Assembly: GCF_001639145.1 (NCBI RefSeq)
Contig: NZ_LROY01000001.1
Coordinates: 1,242,501-1,306,500 of the forward strand
Origin: Microbulbifer sp. Q7
GTDB taxonomy: Bacteria; Pseudomonadota; Gammaproteobacteria; Pseudomonadales; Cellvibrionaceae
Length of the DNA: 64,000 nt
Reading direction: 5' to 3'
In this document: one piece after another, positions 1 through 9,294 of the stretch
How positions within the stretch are numbered: position 1 is the stretch's first letter
Layout of the letters: every line of letters starts with the position of its first letter
Program-made: the position numbers and the translations under genes
Notes under the pieces: model-generated
What the model saw: only the letters and a program-made list of their open reading frames with translations
The model's database searches: none
What the model was told of the DNA's origin: nothing

Positions 1-15
1 TAACAACAACGGAAG

Positions 16-945
16 TCAGTGGCTGCGGGCCACAATGTAGTCCGCGAGCTGCTGCAGCACCCGGGTGTCGACTGTATCCACACCGGCAGCCACGTCGTTC
101 AGGGCGCGGGCGGCTTCCGCCTGCAGCGTCTGTGCTTCGGCGCGGGCCCCGTCCAGGCCCAGCAGGGAGACATAGGTGGGTTTGTTGCGCGCCGCATCGG
201 CACCCTGGGTTTTGCCCAGCGTCTCGGTATCCGCGGTCACATCGAGAATGTCGTCCTGCACCTGGAACGCCAGACCAATGGCCTCCGCATAGCGGCTGAT
301 GGCGGCAAGCTGCGCGTCGTTGGCGCCGCCGATCAGGGCGCCAATGCGGGCGCTGGCCACAATCAGTGCGCCGGTTTTCAGGCGGTGCATTTCTTTCAGC
401 TGTGTCAGCGTCAGGCTTTGCTCCACCGCCGCCAGATCAATGGCCTGGCCGGCAACCATGCCGCGGGCGCCAGAAGCGCGCGCCAGCTCGCCAATCACGC
501 GAACTTGCAGGGGCGCCGGCAGCGGCGAGGCGGAAAGCAGTTCGAACGCCTGGCACTGCAGCGCGTCCCCGGCGAGGATGGCGGTAGCCTGATCAAACTG
601 GATATGGCAGGTGGGGCGGCCGCGGCGCAGGTCGTCGTCGTCCATTGCCGGCAGGTCATCGTGTACCAGTGAGTAAGCGTGTACACACTCCAGCGCCGCC
701 GCTGCTTCGTGGCTGAGCGCGATGGCATCCTCGCCCCCCAGTGCGCGGGCGGCGGCGTACACCAGTGCCGGGCGCAGGCGCTTGCCGGGGCCGAGTGCAG
801 CGTAATTCATGGCCGCGAACAGGGCATGTGCGGTGGACTGGTCAGCAAGGGCGTGCTTCAGGGTCTGTTCGACCCGGTGGCCAGACGTCTGCAAAAACGC
901 CTTAAGGCCCGCAGACATACCCGCAGGCTTGGTGGAAGTGCTCAC
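16..945 (-). CDS. ispA: Polyprenyl (farnesyl) diphosphate synthase
   Basis: Cytosolic isoprenoid enzyme that condenses IPP with DMAPP and GPP to give farnesyl diphosphate, the precursor of quinones and undecaprenyl phosphate. The 309-residue product has both Asp-rich metal motifs of trans-prenyltransferases: HDDLPAMDDDD at about 95-105 and QDDILD at about 231-236. The length is typical of IspA. The start is a GTG directly adjoining the xseB stop (TAA-GTG), so the two are translationally coupled. A later in-frame ATG (MSAGLKAF) is a possible alternative. The gene order xseB-ispA usually continues with dxs, which would lie just outside the left edge. Confidence 0.95.
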   Translation of the reverse strand: MSTSTKPAGMSAGLKAFLQTSGHRVEQTLKHALADQSTAHALFAAMNYAALGPGKRLRPALVYAAARALGGEDAIALSHEAAAALECVHAYSLVHDDLPAMDDDDLRRGRPTCHIQFDQATAILAGDALQCQAFELLSASPLPAPLQVRVIGELARASGARGMVAGQAIDLAAVEQSLTLTQLKEMHRLKTGALIVASARIGALIGGANDAQLAAISRYAEAIGLAFQVQDDILDVTADTETLGKTQGADAARNKPTYVSLLGLDGARAEAQTLQAEAARALNDVAAGVDTVDTRVLQQLADYIVARSH

Positions 946-1218
946 TTACTCCGCATCTCCAGCGCCGGGGTTTGCGGAAAATTCATCCGGGGTGTCGAAC
1001 GGCAGCTCCTGGACCTGGCCGTTCTCCTCCATCAATACCTTCACTTTCTGCTCGGCGCTGGCCAGCTTCTTCTGGCATTCGTGGGTCAGTTTCACCCCGC
1101 GCTCAAAATCCGCCAGCGCCTCATCAAGGGGCAGGTCGCCACTTTCCAGGCGCTCGACCAGTTGCTCCAGTTCTTCCAGTGCGCTCTCGAAGGTCGCGGT
1201 CTTCTTTTTGGCTGCCAT
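946..1218 (-). CDS. xseB: Exodeoxyribonuclease VII small subunit
   Basis: Small subunit of the ssDNA exonuclease ExoVII (partner XseA), acting in DNA repair in the cytosol. The 90-residue product starts [20 protein letters not shown] and has the family's helical core, with [15 protein letters not shown] and a hydrophilic acidic tail. The frame is open about 40 codons further upstream, but that extension is unlike the family and runs into the promoter region divergent from the TonB receptor, so I chose the ATG at 1218. The stop abuts the ispA start. Confidence 0.93.
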   Translation of the reverse strand: MAAKKKTATFESALEELEQLVERLESGDLPLDEALADFERGVKLTHECQKKLASAEQKVKVLMEENGQVQELPFDTPDEFSANPGAGDAE

Positions 1219-1376
1219 GGGAATATCTCTGATGGGACTGCAGGAGCGGGCAACCTTAGCGGCAACCGCAAAGGGGGTCAATCTCATGCCCCCTGCGACA
1301 ATATGGCGCACTTGCGCGCGGGGCTTTTTCGATAACATTTGCGCTTCGATAACGAACCCTCGACAAGGAAGAAGCT

Positions 1377-3500
1377 GTGTCCCGCTTTACTGTTGTTGCA
1401 TTTTTCCCGGCTGCGCTGCTGCCAATGGGGCTTGCCGTGGCCGCAAGTCCGCAAAACCCGGATAGCGTGCTTGAGCAGGTGATTGTCACGGCCACCCGCG
1501 AGGCCAAGGTGCGCGCTGAGCTGGCAGAGTCGGTGGGGGTGATTGACGAGGCCGCGCTGGAACATATCGCACCTGCGCACCCGGCCGATGCGCTCAATCG
1601 GGTGGCCGGGGTGCATGTGAACAACCTGGGCGGGGAAGGGCATATGACGTCCATTCGCCAGCCCATCTCCACTGCCGGGGTTTATCTGTTTCTGGAAGAC
1701 GGTATTCCCACACGCCCCACCGGTTTCTTTAACCACAACGGCCTTTACGAGATCAACGTGCCCCAGAGCGCGCAGCTGGAGGTCACCAAGGGCCCGGCTT
1801 CCGCGCTCTATGGCAGTGATGCCATCGGCGGGGTGATCAATGCCGTCACCAAGGCGGCACCGGATTCGCCTGAAATTACCCTCAATGGTGAGCTGGGCGC
1901 CGACGGTTGGCAGCGCGCATTGATTTCCGGCGGCAACAAACTCGGCGAGCACAGCGCCTTCCGTCTGGACCTGAACAGCACCGCCAGCGAGGGCTTCCGC
2001 GAGGAAGCGGAATACTCCCGCACCTCCATGAGTGGCCGCCTCGACAGTCGGTTTGCCGAGGGCTGGGACAGCAAGACGGTGTTGTCTTATTCCACCATCG
2101 ACCAGAGCGGTGTATCTGGCCTGGAGGAAGACGACTACCGCAACAATGTAGAAAAGAATCTCTACCACGGGGATATCGGCTATCGGGAAGTGGAGGCCTT
2201 CCGCCTCTCCTCCGAACTGGCCTACACCCCGAGCGACAACAGCCTGGTTACCGCCACCCCGTTTATCCGCCACAACACCATGGCGATGATGCCGAGCTGG
2301 ATGGTGACCTACGACCCGAATATTCGCGACACCGAATTCAGTTCCTACGGCCTGCTGCTGAAGTACCGGCACAATTTTGTTCGCGGTGAAGTCATCGTCG
2401 GTGTTGACGCGGATTACACACCGTCGGAGTACCGCGAGGAGCGCATCCAAGTCTTCCGTGATGGTGAGATATTTACCGACTATGCGCGCACTGGCGAGCT
2501 GACCTACCACTTTGACGCGGAGCAAACCTCCGTCTCCCCTTATGTGCACGCAGAATTCGCTCCCAGCGAGCGCTGGCGCCTGAGCGCCGGCCTGCGTTAC
2601 GACCGGTTCGCGGTGGATTACGAGGATCAGCTGGGTACCCCCAACACCGATGCCGCTCATTTCCGCCCCGCGTCCCAGTCCCGCGATTACGACAACCTGA
2701 GCCCGAAACTGGGCGCGGTGTACAAACTGAGCGACAACCACCAGCTTTACGCCAGTTACCGCCACGCCTTCCGCGCGCCCACCGTGGGTACCCTGTTTCG
2801 CCCGGGCTCTTCCGAGGGCACCACCGAGCTGGAGCCGGTGACCAGCGTCAGCCAGGAAATCGGCCTGCGCGGTATTGTTGGCGAGGGGGTGAATTACGAG
2901 GTGGCGGTGTACGACATGACCACCGAGAACGACATCGTGAGTTACATCGCCAATACCGACGAAGGCAGCGACCGCAAGACCACCAACGCCGGTGAGACCA
3001 GCCACAAAGGTGTGGAAGTTTCGCTGCAGGCGCCGCTGGGGCAGGCGTGGCAGCTGGGCGTTTCCTACGCCGCAATACGCCAGCGTTACCAGGACTTCTC
3101 CTATGTGTTCAGCCAATTTGACCGCAGCTGCTTCTGCATGGTCAGCGAAAACCTGAACTTTGCCGGCAACCATATCAGCCGCGCGCCGCAGTCCCTCGCC
3201 AACGTCACCCTGGCCTATACCCCCGAGTGGCTGAACGGCCTGCGCATGGAACTGGAGTGGTCGCACATGGGCGACTACTACACCGACGAGACCAACACCC
3301 AGCAATATCCCGGCCACGCATTATTGAACCTGCGCGTCACCCACGATTTTGGTGAGGATCTGTCGGTGTACGCGCGGCTGTCGAATATCACCGACGAGCG
3401 CTACTCCACCTACACGTCCAACCAGGTGGGCGACGAAGACCTGAGCTACCGCCCGGGACAGCCGCGCTCCCTGTTTGCCGGCGTGCGCTACCGCTTCTGA
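1377..3500 (+). CDS. TonB-dependent outer-membrane receptor
   Basis: A 707-residue outer-membrane transporter. It has an N-terminal signal peptide ending near VAASPQ, a TonB-box-like stretch ([10 protein letters not shown]), a plug domain ([20 protein letters not shown] at about 136-155) and a 22-strand-type barrel ending in the terminal aromatic residues RYRF. The start is GTG, preceded by AAGGAAGAAG. It is followed 23 bases later by a PepSY membrane protein and then a two-component pair on the same strand. That context points to import of a metal complex, siderophore or tetrapyrrole whose uptake is under local two-component control. The substrate cannot be read from the sequence, and no Fur box is obvious upstream. 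Confidence 0.93.
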   Translation: MSRFTVVAFFPAALLPMGLAVAASPQNPDSVLEQVIVTATREAKVRAELAESVGVIDEAALEHIAPAHPADALNRVAGVHVNNLGGEGHMTSIRQPISTAGVYLFLEDGIPTRPTGFFNHNGLYEINVPQSAQLEVTKGPASALYGSDAIGGVINAVTKAAPDSPEITLNGELGADGWQRALISGGNKLGEHSAFRLDLNSTASEGFREEAEYSRTSMSGRLDSRFAEGWDSKTVLSYSTIDQSGVSGLEEDDYRNNVEKNLYHGDIGYREVEAFRLSSELAYTPSDNSLVTATPFIRHNTMAMMPSWMVTYDPNIRDTEFSSYGLLLKYRHNFVRGEVIVGVDADYTPSEYREERIQVFRDGEIFTDYARTGELTYHFDAEQTSVSPYVHAEFAPSERWRLSAGLRYDRFAVDYEDQLGTPNTDAAHFRPASQSRDYDNLSPKLGAVYKLSDNHQLYASYRHAFRAPTVGTLFRPGSSEGTTELEPVTSVSQEIGLRGIVGEGVNYEVAVYDMTTENDIVSYIANTDEGSDRKTTNAGETSHKGVEVSLQAPLGQAWQLGVSYAAIRQRYQDFSYVFSQFDRSCFCMVSENLNFAGNHISRAPQSLANVTLAYTPEWLNGLRMELEWSHMGDYYTDETNTQQYPGHALLNLRVTHDFGEDLSVYARLSNITDERYSTYTSNQVGDEDLSYRPGQPRSLFAGVRYRF

Positions 3501-3523
3501 CGCCCTGTAAGGAAACGAACACC

Positions 3524-5047
3524 ATGAATCTGAAAAAACAGTGGCTAGGCTGGCACAACAAACTTGGATGGTGGGCGCTGGCGGGCATTCTGGTATGGGC
3601 CATTTCCGGTATCAGCCACCCGATGATGGCCTGGTTCGGGCCGTCGGCGGCCAAGTTCTTCCCGCCCTCGGTCAGTCTTGATGCCAGCAAGCTGGGCGCA
3701 CTGCCCAGCTTGCTGGCAGACGGCGACAAGCTGCGCGACGCGCGCGTGGTCAAGCTGGTGCCGGGAGAGGCCGCACCGCTCTTGCAGGTAACACACTCGG
3801 AGACAGCGCCGCGCCGCTATTACCAGCTCGACAGTGGGCGCGAAGTCACCGACGGTGATGCGCAGCAGGCCCGCTGGCTCGCCACCTATTACAGCGGCCG
3901 CCCGGCAGATCAGATTGCCGAACTCCAGCTGCAGACCGGCTTCGACAACGCGTATCCCTCGGTCAATCGCCTGCTGCCGGTGTACCGGGTGCGCTTCGCC
4001 GGCGACGAAGCCCTGACCCTGTTTATACACACCGAAACTGCGGCACTGGCGTCCATCACTGACCGCAGCAAGACGCTGTTGCAGGGGGTGTTTCGGCAGC
4101 TGCACACCTTCGCCTGGCTGGATGATCTCGAATACGGCCGCCTGATTCTGATTGGCCTGCTGATGCTCACCCTGTCCGCGTTCGCCGCTACCGGCCTGGC
4201 GCTGGTGTTTGCGCTGAAGCACCGCAAGATCAACGACGGTAAGCGCCGCTACCACCGCCTGCTCGGTTATGTGCTGTGGCTGCCACTGCTGGGCTGGTCC
4301 ACGAGTGGTTTCTATCACCTGCTGCAATCCTCCCTGGTAGCGCCGGTTCACGGCCTGCGGCTGGGTAATGCGGGCGAGTTTCAGGGGCTGACCGGCGACT
4401 ACCGCTGGCTGGAGCACCTCGAGGGTCGTGCCATCAACAGCTTGTCACTGATTCGGGGCGCCGAAGACCTGCCGGTGTACCGCGTGTCCCTGGCGCCCGC
4501 TGAGGGTGCCGCGCCGCGCTCACGCAACCAGCGGTTTGACGGCCGTCCCTCCGAAGCGGGGGCTCTGTTTGTGGATGCGCGTAGTGGTCAGTTGCTGACG
4601 GAGTTTGATGATCAACAGCAGGCACAACGGTTGGCGGCACGTCTGGCAGGTGTGGCACCGGGACAGATCGCTGGCACCCGTCTGGTTACCCGCTACAGTC
4701 CCGCCTACGACTTCCGCAACAAACGTCTGCCGGTGTGGCAGATTGATGTGGCCGATGCCGATCACACCGTGTTGTTTGTCGATCCGGTCAGCGGTGTGCT
4801 GGTGGACCGGACCCGCCGTGTGGATCGCGCCGAGCGCCTGTCCTTTTCCCTGCTGCACAAGTGGAACCACCTGACGCCATTCACCGGGCGCCAGGGCCGC
4901 GATGGGTTGATCGTATTCACGCTGCTGCTGTTGCTCGCCGGCGCGGTTCTCGGCGGTGTCATGCTCGCAAAACGCAAAAAACGCCGCAGTTCGCCGGCGG
5001 CAGACGGCGGGGCCGCTGGCTCTATCGGTTCTGCGGCGACACAATAG
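3524..5047 (+). CDS. PepSY-associated transmembrane protein
   Basis: A 507-residue inner-membrane protein of the PepSY_TM type: a first TM helix near residues 13-35 (WWALAGILVWAISGISHP), periplasmic PepSY-like segments, a paired helix region at about 205-235 and 245-270, a second periplasmic region, and a last TM helix at about 460-485 followed by a basic tail (KRKKRR). Such proteins commonly sit beside TonB receptors and several are ferric-siderophore reductases. A reductase or assembly role for the substrate of the preceding receptor is inference. RBS AAGGAAACG precedes the ATG. It is the second gene of the 1.4-6.9 kb operon. Confidence 0.88.
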   Translation: MNLKKQWLGWHNKLGWWALAGILVWAISGISHPMMAWFGPSAAKFFPPSVSLDASKLGALPSLLADGDKLRDARVVKLVPGEAAPLLQVTHSETAPRRYYQLDSGREVTDGDAQQARWLATYYSGRPADQIAELQLQTGFDNAYPSVNRLLPVYRVRFAGDEALTLFIHTETAALASITDRSKTLLQGVFRQLHTFAWLDDLEYGRLILIGLLMLTLSAFAATGLALVFALKHRKINDGKRRYHRLLGYVLWLPLLGWSTSGFYHLLQSSLVAPVHGLRLGNAGEFQGLTGDYRWLEHLEGRAINSLSLIRGAEDLPVYRVSLAPAEGAAPRSRNQRFDGRPSEAGALFVDARSGQLLTEFDDQQQAQRLAARLAGVAPGQIAGTRLVTRYSPAYDFRNKRLPVWQIDVADADHTVLFVDPVSGVLVDRTRRVDRAERLSFSLLHKWNHLTPFTGRQGRDGLIVFTLLLLLAGAVLGGVMLAKRKKRRSSPAADGGAAGSIGSAATQ

Positions 5048-5078
5048 GCGGCTCACGCACTACCGAGTCGATTGCCCC

Positions 5079-6386
5079 GTGCCATTGAGCCTGCCCCCGC
5101 TGAGCGGCGACCAAGCCATCATCACCAACCTGCGGCGCCTGACCGCGCTGCGGGCTATTGCCCTGCTGGCGTATATTGCGGTGAGCCTGTGGCTGGGGGA
5201 TACCTTGTCTGGGGGTGCCCTGGTATTTGTCGCGCTGGGGTTAGTCACCACGCTGGTGAGCGGCTGGCGCGCCCGTGGCAGTGTGGCGCTGGGACGGCTG
5301 GAATTTTTCGGCCACCTGCTGATGGATTGGCTGTGGTTGCCGCCGCTACTGGCGTTTAGCGGTGGTGCTGCCAACCCGTTTGTCACCTACTTGCTCGTTC
5401 CACTGACCATCGCCGCGGCCACCCAGCCGCGCCTGTACGCCTGGGTGATGGCCGCGATCAGCATTGCCACCTACACCGGCCTGATTCTCTTTTTCCCAGG
5501 TATTGATGGTGGTCACAGTGCTCATGCGGGGCACGACATGGGTCATGGCATGGGGCATGGAACGGATCACGACAGCAGCGCGTTTTACCGCCACCTGATC
5601 GGCATGTGGGCCACCTTCGCGTTTTCTGCGCTGCTGATCGCCGGTTTCGTCAACAGCATGGCGGAAGCCCTGCGCAGCCGCGACCGGCACCTGCACACCC
5701 TGCGCCAGGAGCAGGCGCGGCGGGACCAGGTCCTGTCCCTGGGCACCCTCGCTGCCGGCACCGCCCACGAGCTGGCCTCCCCCCTGCAAACCATCGGTTT
5801 ACTGGTGGAAGAGCTGCAGGCGCAACAGCAGGGGTTCGCCGCACCGGTGGTGGAAGACCTGGCGCTGCTGCAGCAGCAGGTCAACCTGTGCAAGCAGGCC
5901 CTCGAACAACTGAAAAGCCGTGCGCGGGACCCGGCGGGCAGCGAGGAATTTCAGTCGGTGGGGGAATTTATCGCGCGCAGCCTGGAGCGCTGGCAACTGT
6001 TGCGCCCGGAGGCGCGCTTTGCGCTGACGCAGCAAGGCCCAGAGAATGTTCGTGCGCGCCTGCCGCTGACCCTGGAGCAGGCCTTCATCAATGTGTTGAA
6101 CAACGCGCTGGACGCCAACCTCGCCGGCGCGGCGACGCAGCCGGTGGAAGTAGATGTGCTGTGGTCGGAACAGGGGCTGGTGATGGCGATCACCGACAGC
6201 GGCGGGGGCGTGCACCAGCCGCAGCCAGACTCGGCGTCGGAGGGGTTCGGTATTGGCCTGATCTTGAGCAAAACCGCCCTGACACAGCTGGGCGGTAGCC
6301 TCACCCTCGCCCCCAGAACTAGCGGGCAGGGCACCATCGCGACCATCGAGTTACCGCTGGAAACCCGGCCCGTGGAGGAAGTGTGA
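5079..6386 (+). CDS. regB: RegB/PrrB-type sensor histidine kinase with His/Met-rich loop
   Basis: Membrane sensor kinase of about 435 residues. The N-terminal half has about six TM helices and contains GGAANPF near residue 95, matching the GGxxNPF quinone-site heptapeptide of RegB/PrrB. The H-box is TAHELASPL with phospho-acceptor H230. The N box (NVLNNALDAN), G1 (DSGGG) and G2 (GFGIGL) follow. Between the last two TM helices, at about residues 145-165, is an insertion with repeated His, Met and Gly (for example GHDMGHGMGHG) that looks metal-binding. I see no Cys in the linker before the H-box, where RegB has its redox-active Cys. The chosen GTG is 31 bases after the previous stop; an upstream ATG would overlap that gene. 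The 3' end overlaps the regulator by four bases. Confidence 0.9.
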   Translation: MPLSLPPLSGDQAIITNLRRLTALRAIALLAYIAVSLWLGDTLSGGALVFVALGLVTTLVSGWRARGSVALGRLEFFGHLLMDWLWLPPLLAFSGGAANPFVTYLLVPLTIAAATQPRLYAWVMAAISIATYTGLILFFPGIDGGHSAHAGHDMGHGMGHGTDHDSSAFYRHLIGMWATFAFSALLIAGFVNSMAEALRSRDRHLHTLRQEQARRDQVLSLGTLAAGTAHELASPLQTIGLLVEELQAQQQGFAAPVVEDLALLQQQVNLCKQALEQLKSRARDPAGSEEFQSVGEFIARSLERWQLLRPEARFALTQQGPENVRARLPLTLEQAFINVLNNALDANLAGAATQPVEVDVLWSEQGLVMAITDSGGGVHQPQPDSASEGFGIGLILSKTALTQLGGSLTLAPRTSGQGTIATIELPLETRPVEEV

Positions 6387-6937
6387 ACACATCCGACCGA
6401 CGCCTGCTGATCGTGGATGATGAGACCGGCACCCGCAATATGCTGGAGCGGGCCATGACCCGCCGTGGCTTTACCACGTTTATTGCAGCGACTGTGGCGG
6501 ACGCATTGGCGTTGATTGCGCGGGAGCCGTTCGACTGCGCCCTGCTGGATCTGAAAATCGACCACGACAGTGGCCTGGAGCTGATAGCCCCGCTGCGCGC
6601 GGCGAACCCGCAAGCGCGGATTATCCTGCTCACGGGCTATTCGAGTATTCCTACCGCCGTGGCGGCCATCAAACTCGGCGCCGACGACTATCTGTGTAAG
6701 CCCGCCGGTGGTGATCAGTTAGTGGCTGCGCTGGTGGGTGAGCCAGCTCACCCCAGTAACCATCCCGACCTGCCGGAAATATCCCGCACCCCGCCTTCGG
6801 TCAATCGGCTGGCGTGGGAGCATATCCAGCGCGTCCTCGCGGAAAATGACGGCAACATTTCCGCCACTGCCCGCGCCCTGGGTATGCACCGCAGAACCCT
6901 CCAGCGAAAATTGCAGAAGCGGCCCAAGGGCCAGTAA
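6383..6937 (+). CDS. regA: RegA/PrrA/ActR-family response regulator
   Basis: A 184-residue two-domain regulator. The receiver domain (1-120) has the acidic pair in LLIVDDE, phospho-acceptor Asp in LLDLKI (about residue 55), Thr in LLTGY and Lys in CKP. A short linker leads to a Fis-type helix-turn-helix with NISATARALGMHRRTLQRKL, almost the invariant RegA/PrrA recognition helix. The GTG start lies in a GTGA overlap with the kinase stop, so translation is coupled. It probably regulates the receptor/PepSY operon and possibly redox genes; targets are inference. Confidence 0.93.
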   Translation: MNTSDRRLLIVDDETGTRNMLERAMTRRGFTTFIAATVADALALIAREPFDCALLDLKIDHDSGLELIAPLRAANPQARIILLTGYSSIPTAVAAIKLGADDYLCKPAGGDQLVAALVGEPAHPSNHPDLPEISRTPPSVNRLAWEHIQRVLAENDGNISATARALGMHRRTLQRKLQKRPKGQ

Positions 6938-6950
6938 TCCGCTGTAGGCG

Positions 6951-8504
6951 TCAGGGCAAGAAGTGCTCCAGCTGCCGCCCGGCGCCGGCAACCTCCCGCT
7001 CCATCAGGAAGTGCGCCAGAGCGCGCTTCTGGCTGTCGCTGAAGCCGTAGTTGGGCATGGGCGGCGTAGGGGTATCGAAGTAGTCCGCCAGTTGCTTGAG
7101 GGTGTACTTGCGGCTCAGGTCCTTGAGCGGCAGTCGCTGGTGGCAGCGCACGCAGTTGCGGCGTGCGTATATCTGCGCGCCCTGGCGGGCGGCGCCGCCG
7201 TCGATGGCGAGGGGCTTCTTGGGTGCGCTGATGGGTGGGCGGTTGGTGACCGGGGCATCGGACGTCTCCTCGCCCGCGGCACCCGGTTGTACCCGGTAGA
7301 TGGCACCTGCGTAATCGTCGGAAATGTAAATATTGCCGCGCACGTCTTCCGCAATATCCACCGGGCGACCATAGACCGTGGTTTTGTCCTCGCCGAGAAA
7401 GCCCCACATAAAGTCGTGCGAACGGACGCTGCCATCTTCCTGCCAGTGCAACGACACCACCTTGTAGCCGTCCTTTTCGTCCCGGTTCCAGGAACCGTGC
7501 AGGGCCACCAGCGCGGCCTCGCGGTAGTGATCCGGCTGCTCCGGGCTGCGCAGGAAGTGGATCCCCAACGGCGCATTGTGGGCGCGGAATTCAAATACCG
7601 GGGGGATGGAGGCCGCGATCCTTTGCTGCGCCTCGCCGGCGCTTACTTCGCCGCGTTTGCCCTGGCCATAGTCCGGGTCGGGCACGCGGTTGCCGTTGGC
7701 GAAGGGCCAGCCGTAAAAGCCGCCCTGTTCCACCCGGTTCAGCTCGCAGGGCGGGAAGTCGTTGCCGAGCCAGTCGCGACCATTGTCGGTGGCGTAGAGA
7801 GCACCGTCTTTCGGTGACCAGTCAAAGCCCACGCTATTGCGCAGGCCGGTGGCATAAATCTGGAAATGGCTGCCGTCCGGTCGAAAACGCATGATGGTTG
7901 CGCGCTGCGGGTCTTCTTCTATGCAGACATTGCAGGTAGAGCCGCTGGAGAGATACATCCAGCCATCGGGACCCATACCCAGGGTTTTGGTCCAGTGATT
8001 GCCGGTATCCGCCAGGCCACGCACGATTTTCTGGTAGCTGCCGGCAATGCGCCCATCGGAATGATCGAACGGCACGCGCCCCACACCGTCGCTTTCGGCG
8101 ATATACAGCCAGTCTTCAAACAGCACCAGGCCGTGGGGACGTTGCAGCCCGTCAATCAACACGCGCTGCCCGTCGGTCTTGCCGTCGCCATTGCGATCCG
8201 TGAGCAGCAGGCTCACCTGCCCGAGCTTGGGCTGGGAAACCAGCAGATCGCCACTGCGGGTTACCGCCATAAACCGCGCGTTGGGAACCTCATCGCTAAA
8301 CAGGTGAAGGCGGTAGCCTGGTGCCAGTTGTAACTGGCGGGCAACGGTCTGTTCATTGGTGCTGGCGCCGAGCAACTGGCCCCAGGGCACATTGATACCG
8401 GGCACCAATCCAGTGACAACCGCGATAATCAACAAAATCAGGGCGATGACAGCAAAAGCCACAAGGCGGTAAAAACTTAGCGCATTTTTCAACGGAGCGT
8501 TCAC
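6951..8504 (-). CDS. PQQ-type sorbosone/glucose dehydrogenase with C-terminal cytochrome c
   Basis: Membrane-anchored periplasmic oxidoreductase of about 517 residues. One N-terminal TM anchor (FAVIALILLIIAVVTGLV) is followed by a six-bladed beta-propeller of the soluble glucose/L-sorbosone dehydrogenase family (PHGLVLF, GLRNSVGFDW, LYATDNGRDWLG, GGFYGWPFANG). A cytochrome c module follows, with heme motif CVRCH near residue 450. It would oxidise a sugar or aldose and pass electrons through its own heme to the respiratory chain. The frame stays open to an ATG at 8591; I prefer the GTG at 8504 because it places the TM anchor near the N-terminus, but the start is uncertain. It is convergent with regA, only 13 bases apart. 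Confidence 0.88.
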   Translation of the reverse strand: MNAPLKNALSFYRLVAFAVIALILLIIAVVTGLVPGINVPWGQLLGASTNEQTVARQLQLAPGYRLHLFSDEVPNARFMAVTRSGDLLVSQPKLGQVSLLLTDRNGDGKTDGQRVLIDGLQRPHGLVLFEDWLYIAESDGVGRVPFDHSDGRIAGSYQKIVRGLADTGNHWTKTLGMGPDGWMYLSSGSTCNVCIEEDPQRATIMRFRPDGSHFQIYATGLRNSVGFDWSPKDGALYATDNGRDWLGNDFPPCELNRVEQGGFYGWPFANGNRVPDPDYGQGKRGEVSAGEAQQRIAASIPPVFEFRAHNAPLGIHFLRSPEQPDHYREAALVALHGSWNRDEKDGYKVVSLHWQEDGSVRSHDFMWGFLGEDKTTVYGRPVDIAEDVRGNIYISDDYAGAIYRVQPGAAGEETSDAPVTNRPPISAPKKPLAIDGGAARQGAQIYARRNCVRCHQRLPLKDLSRKYTLKQLADYFDTPTPPMPNYGFSDSQKRALAHFLMEREVAGAGRQLEHFLP

Positions 8505-8634
8505 GATCGTCTTGATCTCGTAACAAAAGTAACTATAGTAAGCCGCTAAATGTCGCACAGGCGTACCAGTTGCGATACGCGCCAGCCCCATCCAGAAGAC
8601 CCACCCGGGTTAAATGTGACGACGGTCACATGCT

Positions 8635-8652
8635 TGTAAGACATCTCTTACA
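8635..8652 (+). promoter_or_regulatory. GacA/UvrY upstream activating sequence
   Basis: The sequence TGTAAG-ACATCT-CTTACA is an exact match to the GacA box TGTAAG-N6-CTTACA known from rsmY/rsmZ promoters in pseudomonads. Its centre lies about 64 bases upstream of the predicted start of the GGA-rich RNA that follows, a spacing like that of known Gac-controlled small RNAs. A plausible -10 element is CATAAT at 8696-8701. Confidence 0.85.
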
Positions 8653-8707
8653 TCAACTTCAGCAATTTCCCACTACCCTGATTTTCTCTTTCGACCATAA
8701 TGTATTT

Positions 8708-8842
8708 GCAAGGACGGAGAACGGACTGCAAAGGCGGCAAGGACAGGTCACCAAGGAACGGAGACCAGCTGCCAGCTCGAAAGGATTTGGGCACCATCCT
8801 GTGAGACGCACCGCTTGGGCTGGATTGCTCAAGCGGTGTTTT
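8708..8842 (+). ncRNA. Rsm/CsrB-type CsrA-sequestering small RNA
   Basis: Within about 135 bases there are eight GGA triplets: 8712, 8716, 8723, 8741, 8755, 8760, 8783 and 8822. The first seven have the A-N-GGA context preferred by CsrA/RsmA. One pair of GGAs lies in a GGTC...GACC stem-loop (8747-8765), and the last is in the apical loop of the terminator. The RNA ends in an intrinsic terminator (8809-8842) and begins downstream of a perfect GacA box. There is no credible coding frame. By family knowledge such RNAs titrate CsrA/RsmA under GacS/GacA control. The 5' end is estimated from the -10 element. Confidence 0.85.
8809..8842 (+). terminator. Intrinsic terminator of the GGA-rich small RNA
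   Basis: CACCGCTTGGGC (8809-8820) pairs with GCTCAAGCGGTG (8827-8838) in a 12-bp stem with one G-U pair. The six-base loop TGGATT contains a GGA. Four Ts follow (8839-8842). The T-run is short but the stem is strong. Confidence 0.8.
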
Positions 8843-9294
8843 ACGTTCTGGGGCACTGAAAACGTCACAGTGATTTCCCCGCCGGTCTGCGAATGACAAC
8901 TCATGTCATTTCCCTGCGTATTCCTGCCCGTTACTTCTTATCTTTTTTTACTTCTTCTCATTTCTTGAGCTTTTCCACCCGAGATTTTTCATTATTTTTT
9001 TCGCCAGGGCAAAAAATACGGAAAATACGGGAAAAGTGTCTGGAAATCGTCACAAACCTTCGCTTTAATCAGTTCAGGATGGCCCAACACTGTGGCCATG
9101 GAGGATGACGCGTTCAGTAACCTAGTGCTGATACCAGTTTCGATGCAACCACCTTTTCTCCATTGGTGGTCAAGGCTGCATCAACTCCAGATTTCGCTGC
9201 ATTCCACCAGCGGCACCCGTATCCCCGATTTTCCCCAGTACTTTCTTCAGTATCTCCCCCAGTATTTTCCCAAAGCCCTGTTTTCCTGTTTCTC
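8843..9294. other. Gene-less stretch between the small RNA and the HNH gene
   Basis: About 450 bases with no convincing gene. It holds a small perfect inverted repeat (ATGACA-actca-TGTCAT at 8893-8909) and a pyrimidine-rich run around 8930-9010. An open frame at 8893-9108 has no ribosome binding site and a low-complexity Phe/Ser-rich translation. Confidence 0.5.

Noticed and set aside
1284..3317. Very long minus-strand open frame (677 codons) antisense to the TonB receptor
   Set aside because: It lies entirely opposite a receptor gene with full family motifs; its translation is a low-complexity Val/Gly/His-rich product typical of antisense frames in GC-rich genes.
8893..9108. Small plus-strand open frame after the small RNA
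   Set aside because: Phe/Ser-rich low-complexity translation, no ribosome binding site.
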